Source: Deltaproteobacteria bacterium (GTDB taxonomy: Bacteria; Desulfobacterota; Desulfobacteria; Desulfobacterales; Desulfobacteraceae). Taken from it: a stretch of 21,253 nucleotides of DNA. Each line of letters begins with the position of its first letter. The first letter of the stretch is position 1. Position numbers and translations under genes: made by a program. Below the pieces are notes generated by a model, which made no database searches, was not told where the DNA came from, and saw only the letters and a list, made by a program, of their open reading frames with translations. Below are positions 8,634-16,671 of the stretch, in pieces. The stretch is taken from the NCBI GenBank assembly GCA_003647385.1, contig QMMT01000002.1:1-21253 (forward strand), read 5' to 3'.

Positions 8634-10908
8634 GAATAACAGCGAATTTAGTGTGGTCGGCAAAAGAATCCCAAAGCTGGATGCAGCCCAGAAAGCCATG
8701 GGCAGAGCCGAATATATTCAGGATGTCAAACTGCCGGGCATGCTTTACGGCAAAATTCTTTACAGCAGATATGCCCATGCAAACATTGTTAAAATTGACA
8801 CCTCAAAAGCTGTGGCACTGCCTGGCGTCCATGCTGTTCTCACCGGAGAAGATGTCCCAAAGAAAATGAAAATGGGATTTATCAAGGACAATCCGCCCAT
8901 AAAAAAAGGCAAGGTCTGCTCCCTTAGAGATGAAGTAGCGGCTGTGGCTGCCATAAGTCCTGAGATTGCCAAAAAGGCGCTGGGCCTCATTGAGATTGAG
9001 TATGAAGAGCTTGAGGGTATTTTTGATCCTGAAAAAGCCATGGAAAAAGATTCTCCCCTTGTTAATGAACACCTTAAATCTAATGTTCTTAAGATGCCAT
9101 GGGATATTCATTATGGCGATGTGGAAAAAGCCGAAAAAGAATCAGCCTTTGTGGTTGAAGACCGGTTTACTACGACCTGGGTGACCCATTGCTGTATGGG
9201 AACAAGTGGTGCTGTCGCACTCTTTGATGCATCAGAAAACCTGACGATTTACACCAATACACAGATTCCTTCCCTTGCCCATAAAGACTTTCTTGAAGCC
9301 TTAAAAGCCATGGGGCTTGAAAACAAACGTGTCAGGGTCATTAAGCCTATTATCGGGGGAGGATTTGGCAGTAAGCTCGATACCTATGCCTATGAACATA
9401 TTGCTATTCTTCTGGCATACAAATGCCGAAAACCGGTTAAAGTTGTTTTTGACCGTGTGGAAGAATTCAAGGCAACGTCCACGCGGCAACCCACTATAAC
9501 TTACATCAAACAGGGCTGCGATAAAAATGGAAAACTTTTGTTCAGAGACATGAGAATGGTGCTGGACAATGGCGGACATACTTCATGGGGAGCGACAACA
9601 CCTTCTGTCATGTTGATGCCCATCAGTTCTCTTTACAGGGTTGAAAATGTCAAATACGTTGCTAAATGTGTTTATACCAACAATACCTATTCCCAGGCCA
9701 TGAGAGGGTATGGAAACCCCCAGGCCACATTTGCCATTGAAAGCAGCATGGACATTCTGGCGGAAAAGTCGGGTATTGATCGTATTGAATTCAGAAGAAT
9801 CAACAAAAACCAGAGTGGAGATGAAACACCCCAGGGTCTTAAAATAACCTCCTGCGGCCTTGAAGAATGTATTGATGCAGTAAAAAAAGAGCTTAAGTTT
9901 GACGGGAAAAATGAAAAAAGTGTCGGGACAGGTATTGCGTCTTTAATCCATGTCGGCGGCGGCGCACGGATTTACGGGTCTGACGGATGCGGTGCTATTT
10001 TAAAAATGGATGACTATGGCAAGGTAGATGTTTTCACCGGCGGTACGGACATGGGCCAGGGCATGGATAATATCACTGCCCAAATTGTGGCAGAAGAGTT
10101 AGGACTTCTGGCTGAAGATATCAATGTTATCCATTCAGATACGGATATCTGCCCCTGGGATGTCGGTGCCCATGCCAGCCGCAGCACATTTGTAGCAGGA
10201 AATGCAGCGCTTGGGGCTGCCAAAAAAGTTAAGAAAAAAATTCAGGCCATTGCTTCCAAACTTTTTGATGCACCTGCTGGAAAAATTAAATTTAAAAATA
10301 AACTTGTGTTTGTGCCGGGTGATGAGGAAAAAAGTATGCCCATTGGCAAGCTTTTAAGAAAAGCCCATTTCAGACCGGGCGGAACCATGCTCATGGCAGA
10401 AAATTTTTATGATCCTGACAATGAAAACATGGGAAAGGAACTTAAAGGAAATATGTCCATGACATACTCTTTTGGCGCCCATGGAGCAAAAGTAAAGGTA
10501 GATGAAGAAACCGGTAAGGTAGAGGTGCTTGAATATGTGGCTGCCCATGATGTGGGCCGGGCCATCAATCCGTTGCTCCTGGAAGGCCAGGTTTACGGCG
10601 GCGTTGTAATGGGGCTTGGATATGCCCTGACAGAGGAAGTCACGGTTAAGGACGGAGAAATCATGAATGCCAATTTCAGGGACTATAAATTATTTACAGC
10701 TAAGGATGCCGTAAAGATTAAAGCCCCGGTAATTGAAACCGATGACAAAGACGGCCCTTTTGGTGCCAAGGGAATCGGAGAACCCGGATGTGTCCCCACG
10801 GCTCCGGCCATTGCCAATGCGGTTTATGATGCGGTTGGTGTAAGGATTAAAAATCTCCCCATTACACCTGAAAAGGTGTTGGCTGCTTTGAAAGAAAAAA
10901 ATAATTAA
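8626..10908 (+). CDS. Molybdenum hydroxylase 1, molybdopterin-binding large subunit
   Basis: This 760-residue catalytic subunit binds the Mo-pterin cofactor and hydroxylates a carbon, usually next to a ring nitrogen, using water as oxygen donor. The N-terminal fumarylacetoacetase-like fold begins VGKRIPKLDA. Cofactor motifs follow: GGGFGSK (244-250), AMRGYGNPQ (358-366) with the conserved Arg, TDMGQGMD (474-481), and GAKGIGEPG (713-721) with E719 as the expected catalytic base. The active site therefore looks competent. I choose ATG 8626 because GGGAGG lies just upstream and the family N-terminus begins there; a longer frame from 8539 would lie inside the 2Fe-2S gene. The GGGFG motif ends SK rather than the common GK/E, a small variation. 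Given the neighbours, C2 hydroxylation of an indole-type ring to an oxindole is the likeliest reaction; nicotinate-, purine- or quinoline-type hydroxylation is the main alternative. Confidence 0.94.
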   Translation: MSKNNSEFSVVGKRIPKLDAAQKAMGRAEYIQDVKLPGMLYGKILYSRYAHANIVKIDTSKAVALPGVHAVLTGEDVPKKMKMGFIKDNPPIKKGKVCSLRDEVAAVAAISPEIAKKALGLIEIEYEELEGIFDPEKAMEKDSPLVNEHLKSNVLKMPWDIHYGDVEKAEKESAFVVEDRFTTTWVTHCCMGTSGAVALFDASENLTIYTNTQIPSLAHKDFLEALKAMGLENKRVRVIKPIIGGGFGSKLDTYAYEHIAILLAYKCRKPVKVVFDRVEEFKATSTRQPTITYIKQGCDKNGKLLFRDMRMVLDNGGHTSWGATTPSVMLMPISSLYRVENVKYVAKCVYTNNTYSQAMRGYGNPQATFAIESSMDILAEKSGIDRIEFRRINKNQSGDETPQGLKITSCGLEECIDAVKKELKFDGKNEKSVGTGIASLIHVGGGARIYGSDGCGAILKMDDYGKVDVFTGGTDMGQGMDNITAQIVAEELGLLAEDINVIHSDTDICPWDVGAHASRSTFVAGNAALGAAKKVKKKIQAIASKLFDAPAGKIKFKNKLVFVPGDEEKSMPIGKLLRKAHFRPGGTMLMAENFYDPDNENMGKELKGNMSMTYSFGAHGAKVKVDEETGKVEVLEYVAAHDVGRAINPLLLEGQVYGGVVMGLGYALTEEVTVKDGEIMNANFRDYKLFTAKDAVKIKAPVIETDDKDGPFGAKGIGEPGCVPTAPAIANAVYDAVGVRIKNLPITPEKVLAALKEKNN

Positions 10909-10919
10909 GGAGAAAAACC

Positions 10920-11933
10920 GTGCGACTACCAAGGTTTAATTATTTGGGACCCGACACTCTTGAAGATACGCTTGACCTTTTGGCCTTCCACAGGGATGAT
11001 GCAAAAATCCTTGCCGGGGGGACCGATCTTCTGGTCAGGATGAAAAAAGGGCTGCTAAAACCAAACGTTCTCATCAGCCTCAAGGCCTTGAAGGACTTGT
11101 CTTATATTCATGAAGAAGACGGATATATTAAAATCGGTGCCAGAACACCCCTTGCAGATATCACTGCCTCTGATCTCATTCAAAAGAAGGCGTGTGCCCT
11201 GTTCCAGGCCTGCGAGAAAATCGGGGCCATTACCATGCAGCATTACAGGGGAACCATCGGGGGCAATATCCTCCAGGACAACCGGTGCCATCACTACAAT
11301 CAGTCTGATTTTCATCGATCCGGTCGCCAGCCCTGCCACAAGGATGGGGGAAAAATCTGCTATGCCCGGGATGAAGCAGACCGGTGCAACTCCACCTGCC
11401 AGTCTGACGGGGCCACAGCCCTTATGGCCTTAGGGGCTGAAATTACCCTGGCAAGGAAAGGCGGAGAGCGGACCGTGGATCTTGCCAATTTTTATACCAC
11501 GGACGGCATCATGCCCTTTGCCATGGAATCCCATGAACTCCTCAAAGAGATCATCATACCGGTAAAGGGCGCTCAAAGTGTTTACAAACGTCTTGCCTAC
11601 CGGTCTGCCATTGATTACCCCATTGTCTGTGCCGGTGTTCTTTTAAAACCATCCAAATCCCAAAAAAATAAAATAGAAGATGTGCGGATCGTTGTGGGTG
11701 CCATGAGTAGGTCACCTCTCTTTCTTGTTCAAGAATCATCTTCTTTAAAGGGGAAAAGCCTGACAGATGTCGATGCCTTTAAACACGCGGCAGACTCCTC
11801 AATGACCAGTGCATCAACATTTGCCGTTCACCATGTGGGAGCTACCCTTGAACATCGGTGCGAAATGGTGTCACAGATGGTGTTCCAGGCCCTCAAAGAA
11901 GCAGCACAGAAAGCAATTGATGTAAAAGGATAA
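10920..11933 (+). CDS. Molybdenum enzyme 2, FAD subunit with [4Fe-4S] insertion (4-hydroxybenzoyl-CoA reductase beta-like)
   Basis: This 337-residue FAD subunit has LAGGTD (31-36) and TIGGNI (112-117), but then an insertion of about 40 residues containing C123, C139, C147 and C156, plus C160. The spacing of 16, 8 and 9 residues is the same as I recall for C122, C138, C146 and C155, the [4Fe-4S] ligands of Thauera 4-hydroxybenzoyl-CoA reductase beta. The RCxxYNQS sequence at the start of the insertion also resembles that enzyme. The extra low-potential cluster lets reductases of this type take electrons from ferredoxin and run the Mo site in the reducing direction. The start is GTG at 10920, eleven bases after the previous stop and behind AAGGAGAAA. 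Together with the next two genes it forms a second complete Mo enzyme. The substrate is unknown. Confidence 0.93.
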   Translation: MRLPRFNYLGPDTLEDTLDLLAFHRDDAKILAGGTDLLVRMKKGLLKPNVLISLKALKDLSYIHEEDGYIKIGARTPLADITASDLIQKKACALFQACEKIGAITMQHYRGTIGGNILQDNRCHHYNQSDFHRSGRQPCHKDGGKICYARDEADRCNSTCQSDGATALMALGAEITLARKGGERTVDLANFYTTDGIMPFAMESHELLKEIIIPVKGAQSVYKRLAYRSAIDYPIVCAGVLLKPSKSQKNKIEDVRIVVGAMSRSPLFLVQESSSLKGKSLTDVDAFKHAADSSMTSASTFAVHHVGATLEHRCEMVSQMVFQALKEAAQKAIDVKG

Positions 11934-11954
11934 ACGAATAGCGGAGTTTTAAAC

Positions 11955-12476
11955 ATGGAAAAGATACAGATTACCTTGAATATAAATGATAAACCCTGTG
12001 ACGTCATGGTCTCTCCCAATGATACGCTTTTGGAAGTGTTGCGGGATGAACTTGACCTGACCGGGTCAAAAGATGCCTGCAGTGAAGGTATTTGCGGATC
12101 ATGTACCATTCATATGGATGGTAAACCTGTCCGGTCCTGCCTGACCCTGGCCATGGAGGCTGTGGGAACAAAAATAAAGACGGTGGAAGGACTTGCCAAT
12201 GGAGATGAATTATCAGATCTTCAACAGTCCTTTATTGACCACGGAGCGGTCCAGTGCGGGTTCTGCACGCCCGGCATGCTCATGTCGGCGGATGCCCTGC
12301 TCAAAGAGAATCCCTCTCCTGATGACAAAACCATCCGAAAGGCACTTGCCGGGAATATCTGCCGGTGTACGGGATATGCAAAGATTGTTGATGCAGTGGC
12401 CCACACGGGCAATCCCCAGGATAATTGTCCCGATTGTTTAACTTCCAGCAAACCCTATAAAATCCAGGGGGAGTAA
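11955..12476 (+). CDS. Molybdenum enzyme 2, two-[2Fe-2S] small subunit with C-terminal CPDC tail
   Basis: This is the iron-sulfur subunit of the second Mo enzyme. Plant-type cluster ligands are C42, C47, C50 and C62; second-cluster ligands are C101, C104, C136 and C138 (CGFCTPG, CRCTGY). At 173 residues it is longer than its upstream paralogue because of a tail after residue 150 with a CPDC pair (C158, C161). I do not recognise this tail; it could be a disulfide, a metal site or simply lineage-specific. A GGAG ribosome site precedes the ATG, which lies 21 bases after the FAD gene. The Mo subunit starts three bases after this stop. Confidence 0.95.
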   Translation: MEKIQITLNINDKPCDVMVSPNDTLLEVLRDELDLTGSKDACSEGICGSCTIHMDGKPVRSCLTLAMEAVGTKIKTVEGLANGDELSDLQQSFIDHGAVQCGFCTPGMLMSADALLKENPSPDDKTIRKALAGNICRCTGYAKIVDAVAHTGNPQDNCPDCLTSSKPYKIQGE

Positions 12477-12479
12477 AAA

Positions 12480-14786
12480 ATGTCTGATTACACCATCGTC
12501 GGAAAAAGGATGCCCCGGGTTGATTCCAGGGCCAAGGTTATGGGAAAGGCAAAGTTTACTGCTGATATAAAACTGCCCGGCATGCTGGTGGGGAAAATCA
12601 AAAGAAGCCCCTATGCCCATGCCCGTATTCTAAATATTGATACCTCAAAGGCAATAGCGCTTCCCGGTGTTAAATCCGTTGTCACGGGCAAAGATACCGA
12701 AGGCGTTAAATGGGGCGTATTTGCCTATACACGGGACCAGGAATTTATCCAGACCCAAAAAGTTCGATACATAGGGGATGAAGTGGCCGGTGTGGCGGCT
12801 GTTGATGAAGAAACAGCCCTTAAAGCCCTTGACCTCATAGATGTTGAATATGAGGAACTGCCGCCGGTATTTGATCCCATGGAAGCCATGGTATCGGAAA
12901 CTGAACTGATTCATGAAGATTTTCCCAACAATGTGAACATTCATGTAAATATTGATACAGGACAGGTGGATGAAAACTTTAAAAAAGCTTACTACATCAG
13001 GGAAGATACCTATGTAGCCCCGGAAGAATCCTATTTTCAGGCAGAGCCCTATGCCATTGTGGCCCGGTTTGATCATGAAGACTGCCTGGAGGTCTGGATG
13101 CCCAATGGCGGGCCCCATATGAAATCAAAACCCCTTTCCAATGCATTTAAAATTCCCCTTCATAAAGTAAAGGTCAGAAAAATTGCCATTGGCGGTGCAT
13201 TTGGTGGACGGTCAGAAATCTGTCCTGTGGACTATATCTGCGCTCTTCTGGCAAAAAAGACCAAAAGACCGGTCAGAATCGAGTTTACAAGAGAAGAAAA
13301 TACCATTGCCACCCGCCAGGGGCATGCCATGATCACCACCCATAAAACAGGGGTGGACAAGGAGGGGCGAGTCCTGGCAAGGGAAACCACCTGCTACATG
13401 GATGGTGGTGCCTATTCCAGTACCGGCCCCATTGCCACAAGTGTCCCGTTTCTTTCCATGGAACAGGTTTATCGAATGGAAAGTGTCCGGTATAATGGTT
13501 ACAGGGTGTATACCAATAAACCCATTCGGGGAATGATACGGACCCATGGACGGGGATTTGCCTGTGGTCTTGACATCCAGCTGGACATGATTGCAGACCA
13601 TTTGGGTATTGACCCTGTTGAGATACGGCTAAGAAACTGCCGGAAGCCTGGTGAATATACCAGCACAAAATCCTATGTGGATTCCTGTGCCATGGATGAA
13701 ACTATTCACAAGGCTGTTGAAAAATCAGGGTTCAAGGAAAAATGGGGAAAACTTCCTCCCTTTCACGGTATCGGCATCGGAACCAATTCCGTACAGACAG
13801 GATTTCCCATGGGAATAAGGGGCGGCTCTCAAAGTTTTATCAAATTCAATGAAGATGGAGAGGCAACGGTCATGTCCGGGGTTGTGGACAACGGCCAGGG
13901 CAATGACAATATGCTGGTCCAGATTGCCGCCGAAGAGCTGGGACTTTTACCTGAAGATATTCATCTCGTATCTGCAGACACCGAGACCACCTCTTCTGAT
14001 CCGGGATCATATTCCCAGGTGTCCACCTTTGTGGGCGGCCAGGCTGTAATGAATGCCGCAAAAAACTGCAAGGAAAAACTCTTTGAGGTGGCTGCAAAAG
14101 TGCTTAAGGTAAAACCGGATACCCTTGCTGCTAAAAACCGTTTAATTTTTGTGAAAGATGATCCGGAAAAATCCATCCCCATTAAAAAAGTGGTTCGAAT
14201 CAGCCTTTTGAATTTTAATTCCGTCAATGCCGAAGGCGGATACTGGCCCAAAGTGGACATGAAGCGTGAATGGGTGAAAAATCCTTACGGACAGATGTGT
14301 GAAGCCTTTTCATTTGGCACCACCATTATTGAAGTCAAGGTGGACCCTGACACGGGCCTGGTTGAGGTGCTTGAGGCGACTGCAGCCCAGGATGTGGGAT
14401 ATGGCATAAATCCCCTGGTCCTTGAAGGCCAGTTTGAAGGTTCCATTGCCATGGGCGGACAGGGTGGCATGCTCACCGAATACCATGAATGGGAAGGCGG
14501 CAGATGCATCAACCCCACCATGCTGGATTACAAGCTGCCTCTGGCCTGTGATATGCCCCCTAAAATTAATAATATCATTGTGGAATCCATTGATCCCAAA
14601 GGGCCTTATGGTGCCAAGGAAGCTGCTATGTCCATTGCCATGTCAGCCGCTCAAGGCTACAGTGCTGCGGTCAGCAATGCCATTGGTGTTTACATGGACT
14701 CTTTTCCGTTAACTCCGGACAAGATTCTTGCGGCCATTAAAAAGAAAAAAGCCCAGGATGAAAAAGAGGCTCCCGTAAAAAAATGA
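12480..14786 (+). CDS. Molybdenum enzyme 2, molybdopterin-binding large subunit (hydroxybenzoyl-CoA reductase-like, altered active site)
   Basis: This 768-residue catalytic subunit is of the xanthine dehydrogenase superfamily and is a paralogue of the protein at 8626 (both begin VGKR followed by KLPGML). Cofactor-binding regions are IGGAFGGRSE (237-246), RTHGRGF (354-360) in place of the usual RGFG/RGYG, and VVDNGQGND (468-476). The strongest oddity is the C-terminal motif: where the paralogue has GAKGIGEPG with the catalytic Glu, this protein has GAKEAAMSIAMSA (711-723). The Glu position is Met, with only E714 nearby. The FAD partner marks the enzyme as a possible ferredoxin-linked aryl-CoA reductase. 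Reductive removal of a ring hydroxyl or amino group is plausible, but not shown. The C-terminus is Lys/Glu-rich. A strong GGGGGAG ribosome site precedes the ATG, and the stop overlaps the next gene by four bases. Confidence 0.92.
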   Translation: MSDYTIVGKRMPRVDSRAKVMGKAKFTADIKLPGMLVGKIKRSPYAHARILNIDTSKAIALPGVKSVVTGKDTEGVKWGVFAYTRDQEFIQTQKVRYIGDEVAGVAAVDEETALKALDLIDVEYEELPPVFDPMEAMVSETELIHEDFPNNVNIHVNIDTGQVDENFKKAYYIREDTYVAPEESYFQAEPYAIVARFDHEDCLEVWMPNGGPHMKSKPLSNAFKIPLHKVKVRKIAIGGAFGGRSEICPVDYICALLAKKTKRPVRIEFTREENTIATRQGHAMITTHKTGVDKEGRVLARETTCYMDGGAYSSTGPIATSVPFLSMEQVYRMESVRYNGYRVYTNKPIRGMIRTHGRGFACGLDIQLDMIADHLGIDPVEIRLRNCRKPGEYTSTKSYVDSCAMDETIHKAVEKSGFKEKWGKLPPFHGIGIGTNSVQTGFPMGIRGGSQSFIKFNEDGEATVMSGVVDNGQGNDNMLVQIAAEELGLLPEDIHLVSADTETTSSDPGSYSQVSTFVGGQAVMNAAKNCKEKLFEVAAKVLKVKPDTLAAKNRLIFVKDDPEKSIPIKKVVRISLLNFNSVNAEGGYWPKVDMKREWVKNPYGQMCEAFSFGTTIIEVKVDPDTGLVEVLEATAAQDVGYGINPLVLEGQFEGSIAMGGQGGMLTEYHEWEGGRCINPTMLDYKLPLACDMPPKINNIIVESIDPKGPYGAKEAAMSIAMSAAQGYSAAVSNAIGVYMDSFPLTPDKILAAIKKKKAQDEKEAPVKK

Positions 14787-15802
14787 AAAAGATCAAAGTT
14801 GAAGATGCCGTAGGGACAATCCTCGCCCATGACATGACACGGATTATCCGGGGAAAATTCAAAGGGGTCGGGTTTAAAAAAGGACATGTTGTAAAAAAAG
14901 TGGACATCCCTGAACTTTTAAAAATTGGAAAGCAGACCCTTTATGTGCTTGATCTGGGAAAAGACCAGCTCCATGAAGATGATGCGGCAAGAAGAATTGC
15001 AAAGGCTATTTCAGACCCAAACTTAAAATTTTCAGACCCCAGAGAAGGTAAAATCAATATCAGCACAACTTGTGCAGGTTTGTTAAAAATTGATGTGGAT
15101 GCCCTGCTGAAAGTCAACCGGATGGACAGTATTATTGTGGCCACGCTAAAGAACAATTTTCCCTGTAAAAAGGGAGAAATCATTGCAGGCACAAGGATCA
15201 TTCCCTTGACCATCCCCACAAAAAACATTGAAGCACTTGAAGCTCTGACAAAAAAAACAGGGACCATTCTTTCGGTCAAACCTTACAGGTCGTTGAAAGT
15301 GGGTGCCGTGGTAACCGGTTCTGAAGTGTATAAAGGGTTGATTACAGATGATTTTGGGCCCTCTGTGGGCAAAAAAATCACAGACGCTGACTGCACGCTT
15401 ATTAAAAAAATCCTTGTTCCCGATGATATTACGGCCATATCCGATGCTGTCCTGGAATTAAAGGCGCTTGGGTGTGAGCTGATCATCACCACTGGAGGGC
15501 TTTCCGTTGATCCGGATGATGTTACCCGCCAGGGGGTGATAAGGACCGGTGCTGATGAAACTTTTTACGGAAGCCCTGTTCTTCCCGGTGCCATGCTCAT
15601 GATATCATTGCTGGACAATATTCCTGTCATCAGCCTGCCAGCCTGTGTGTTTTATTATAAGCAAACCGTGTTTGATCTGGTTTTTCCCAGGGTATTGGCT
15701 GGAGAAAATATCAGTGCGGATGATATAGCTGCCATGGGTCACGGAGGGTTGTGCATGAACTGTAAGGTCTGTCACTATCCTGTCTGTTCATTTGGAAGAT
15801 AA
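14783..15802 (+). CDS. Molybdopterin-binding protein (MoCF-biosynthesis domain) with cysteine-rich tail
   Basis: This 339-residue protein contains a MoaB/Mog/MoeA-type molybdopterin-binding domain in its second half, seen in TTGGLSVDPDDVTRQG and the following GSPVLPGAML. The first half, from VEDAVGTILAHDMTRI, is typical of MoeA-like proteins that travel with molybdenum hydroxylase operons. It is shorter than housekeeping MoeA (about 400 residues), so a dedicated cofactor-insertion or maturation role is likelier than general Mo-cofactor synthesis. The C-terminus is a conspicuous CxxCxxCxxxxC array (C324, C327, C330, C335), which could bind a metal or an Fe-S cluster, or carry sulfur or selenium. 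It overlaps the Mo subunit by four bases (ATGA), the tightest coupling in the cluster, and precedes the YqeB-type gene by 18 bases. Confidence 0.87.
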   Translation: MKKIKVEDAVGTILAHDMTRIIRGKFKGVGFKKGHVVKKVDIPELLKIGKQTLYVLDLGKDQLHEDDAARRIAKAISDPNLKFSDPREGKINISTTCAGLLKIDVDALLKVNRMDSIIVATLKNNFPCKKGEIIAGTRIIPLTIPTKNIEALEALTKKTGTILSVKPYRSLKVGAVVTGSEVYKGLITDDFGPSVGKKITDADCTLIKKILVPDDITAISDAVLELKALGCELIITTGGLSVDPDDVTRQGVIRTGADETFYGSPVLPGAMLMISLLDNIPVISLPACVFYYKQTVFDLVFPRVLAGENISADDIAAMGHGGLCMNCKVCHYPVCSFGR

Positions 15803-15820
15803 CTGCAAGGAAATACCATT

Positions 15821-16627
15821 ATGACAAAACCACTCCATGAACTGATTATTGGGATAAAAGGTGCGGGAGAAATGGCCACAGGGACTGCCTGTCGCCTTTT
15901 TCAGTCAAATTTCAAGTGCATCTTCATGATGGAGACCCGCAACCCCCTGGCTGTGAGAAGACAGGTCTCTTTCTGCGAAGCCATCCATGATGACAAGATG
16001 ATAGTGGAAGGTGTTACAGCCCAAAAAGTCTTTCACACGGAGGACATCCAGTCGGCCTGGGCCAACCATGCAATTCCTGTTATTGTCGATCCCGAATGGG
16101 CGTGCATTAAGGCAATCCGGCCCGATGTGGTGATTGATGCCATTATTGCAAAAAAAAACCTGGGAACAAATCTTTTTGAAGCCCCTTTGGTCATAAGCCT
16201 GGGTCCCGGATTTGAAGCCGGTAAAGATGTACATATTGCCATAGAAACCAACCGGGGCCACAACCTTGGAAGGCTTATATTAAAAGGCTGCCCTGAACCA
16301 AATACAGGTGTCCCCGGCAATATAGAGGGATATACCAAAGAAAGGGTTGTTCGAGCACCCTGTACAGGCATATTCAAGTCTTCCTTAACCATCGGCACAC
16401 TTGTCAAAAAGAATGATGTGATTGGAACTGTTGATGAAAAACCGGTCACCACTAAAATCAAAGGAATTATAAGAGGACAGATAAGAAACAACATCAGCGT
16501 CACAGACAAGCTGAAAATCGGTGACATTGATCCCAGAGGAAATATTGAATATTGCACTACAATATCGGAAAAAGCACGGGCCATCGGCGGCAGTGTGCTG
16601 GAAGCCATTTTAAGAGAATTTAATTAA
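15821..16627 (+). CDS. YqeB-type selenium-dependent molybdenum hydroxylase accessory protein
   Basis: This 268-residue protein belongs to the YqeB (EF2563) family, related to the C-terminal Rossmann domain of XdhC. The N-terminus has the nucleotide-binding pattern GIKGAGEMATG (11-21). Further on, VRRQVSFCEAI and VIDAIIAKKN are typical of the family, and the C-terminal third resembles a small beta-barrel module (VRAPCTGIF to ISVTDKLKIG). From comparative genomics (Haft and Self; Zhang and colleagues), YqeB genes mark genomes that make selenium-dependent molybdenum hydroxylases, in which a labile Se replaces the terminal sulfur on Mo. Its place directly after two Mo enzymes suggests that one or both need this maturation. 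YqeC and SelD are not in the window. AAGGAAAT serves as the ribosome site. Confidence 0.85.
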   Translation: MTKPLHELIIGIKGAGEMATGTACRLFQSNFKCIFMMETRNPLAVRRQVSFCEAIHDDKMIVEGVTAQKVFHTEDIQSAWANHAIPVIVDPEWACIKAIRPDVVIDAIIAKKNLGTNLFEAPLVISLGPGFEAGKDVHIAIETNRGHNLGRLILKGCPEPNTGVPGNIEGYTKERVVRAPCTGIFKSSLTIGTLVKKNDVIGTVDEKPVTTKIKGIIRGQIRNNISVTDKLKIGDIDPRGNIEYCTTISEKARAIGGSVLEAILREFN

Positions 16628-16671
16628 GTTAAAATGATCATCTAAAAATTATAAATTCAGGAAATTTAATC

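Noticed and set aside
7258..14786. Selenocysteine (in-frame TGA) in the Mo enzymes
   Set aside because: All subunits read through at full length with no internal TGA; selenium in this enzyme class is a cofactor ligand, not an encoded residue.
7258..16627. Nicotinate degradation cluster
   Set aside because: A Mo hydroxylase plus YqeB fits, but the enoate reductase, 2-methyleneglutarate mutase, methylitaconate isomerase and dimethylmalate genes of that pathway are absent, and HyuAB and PaaK do not belong to it.
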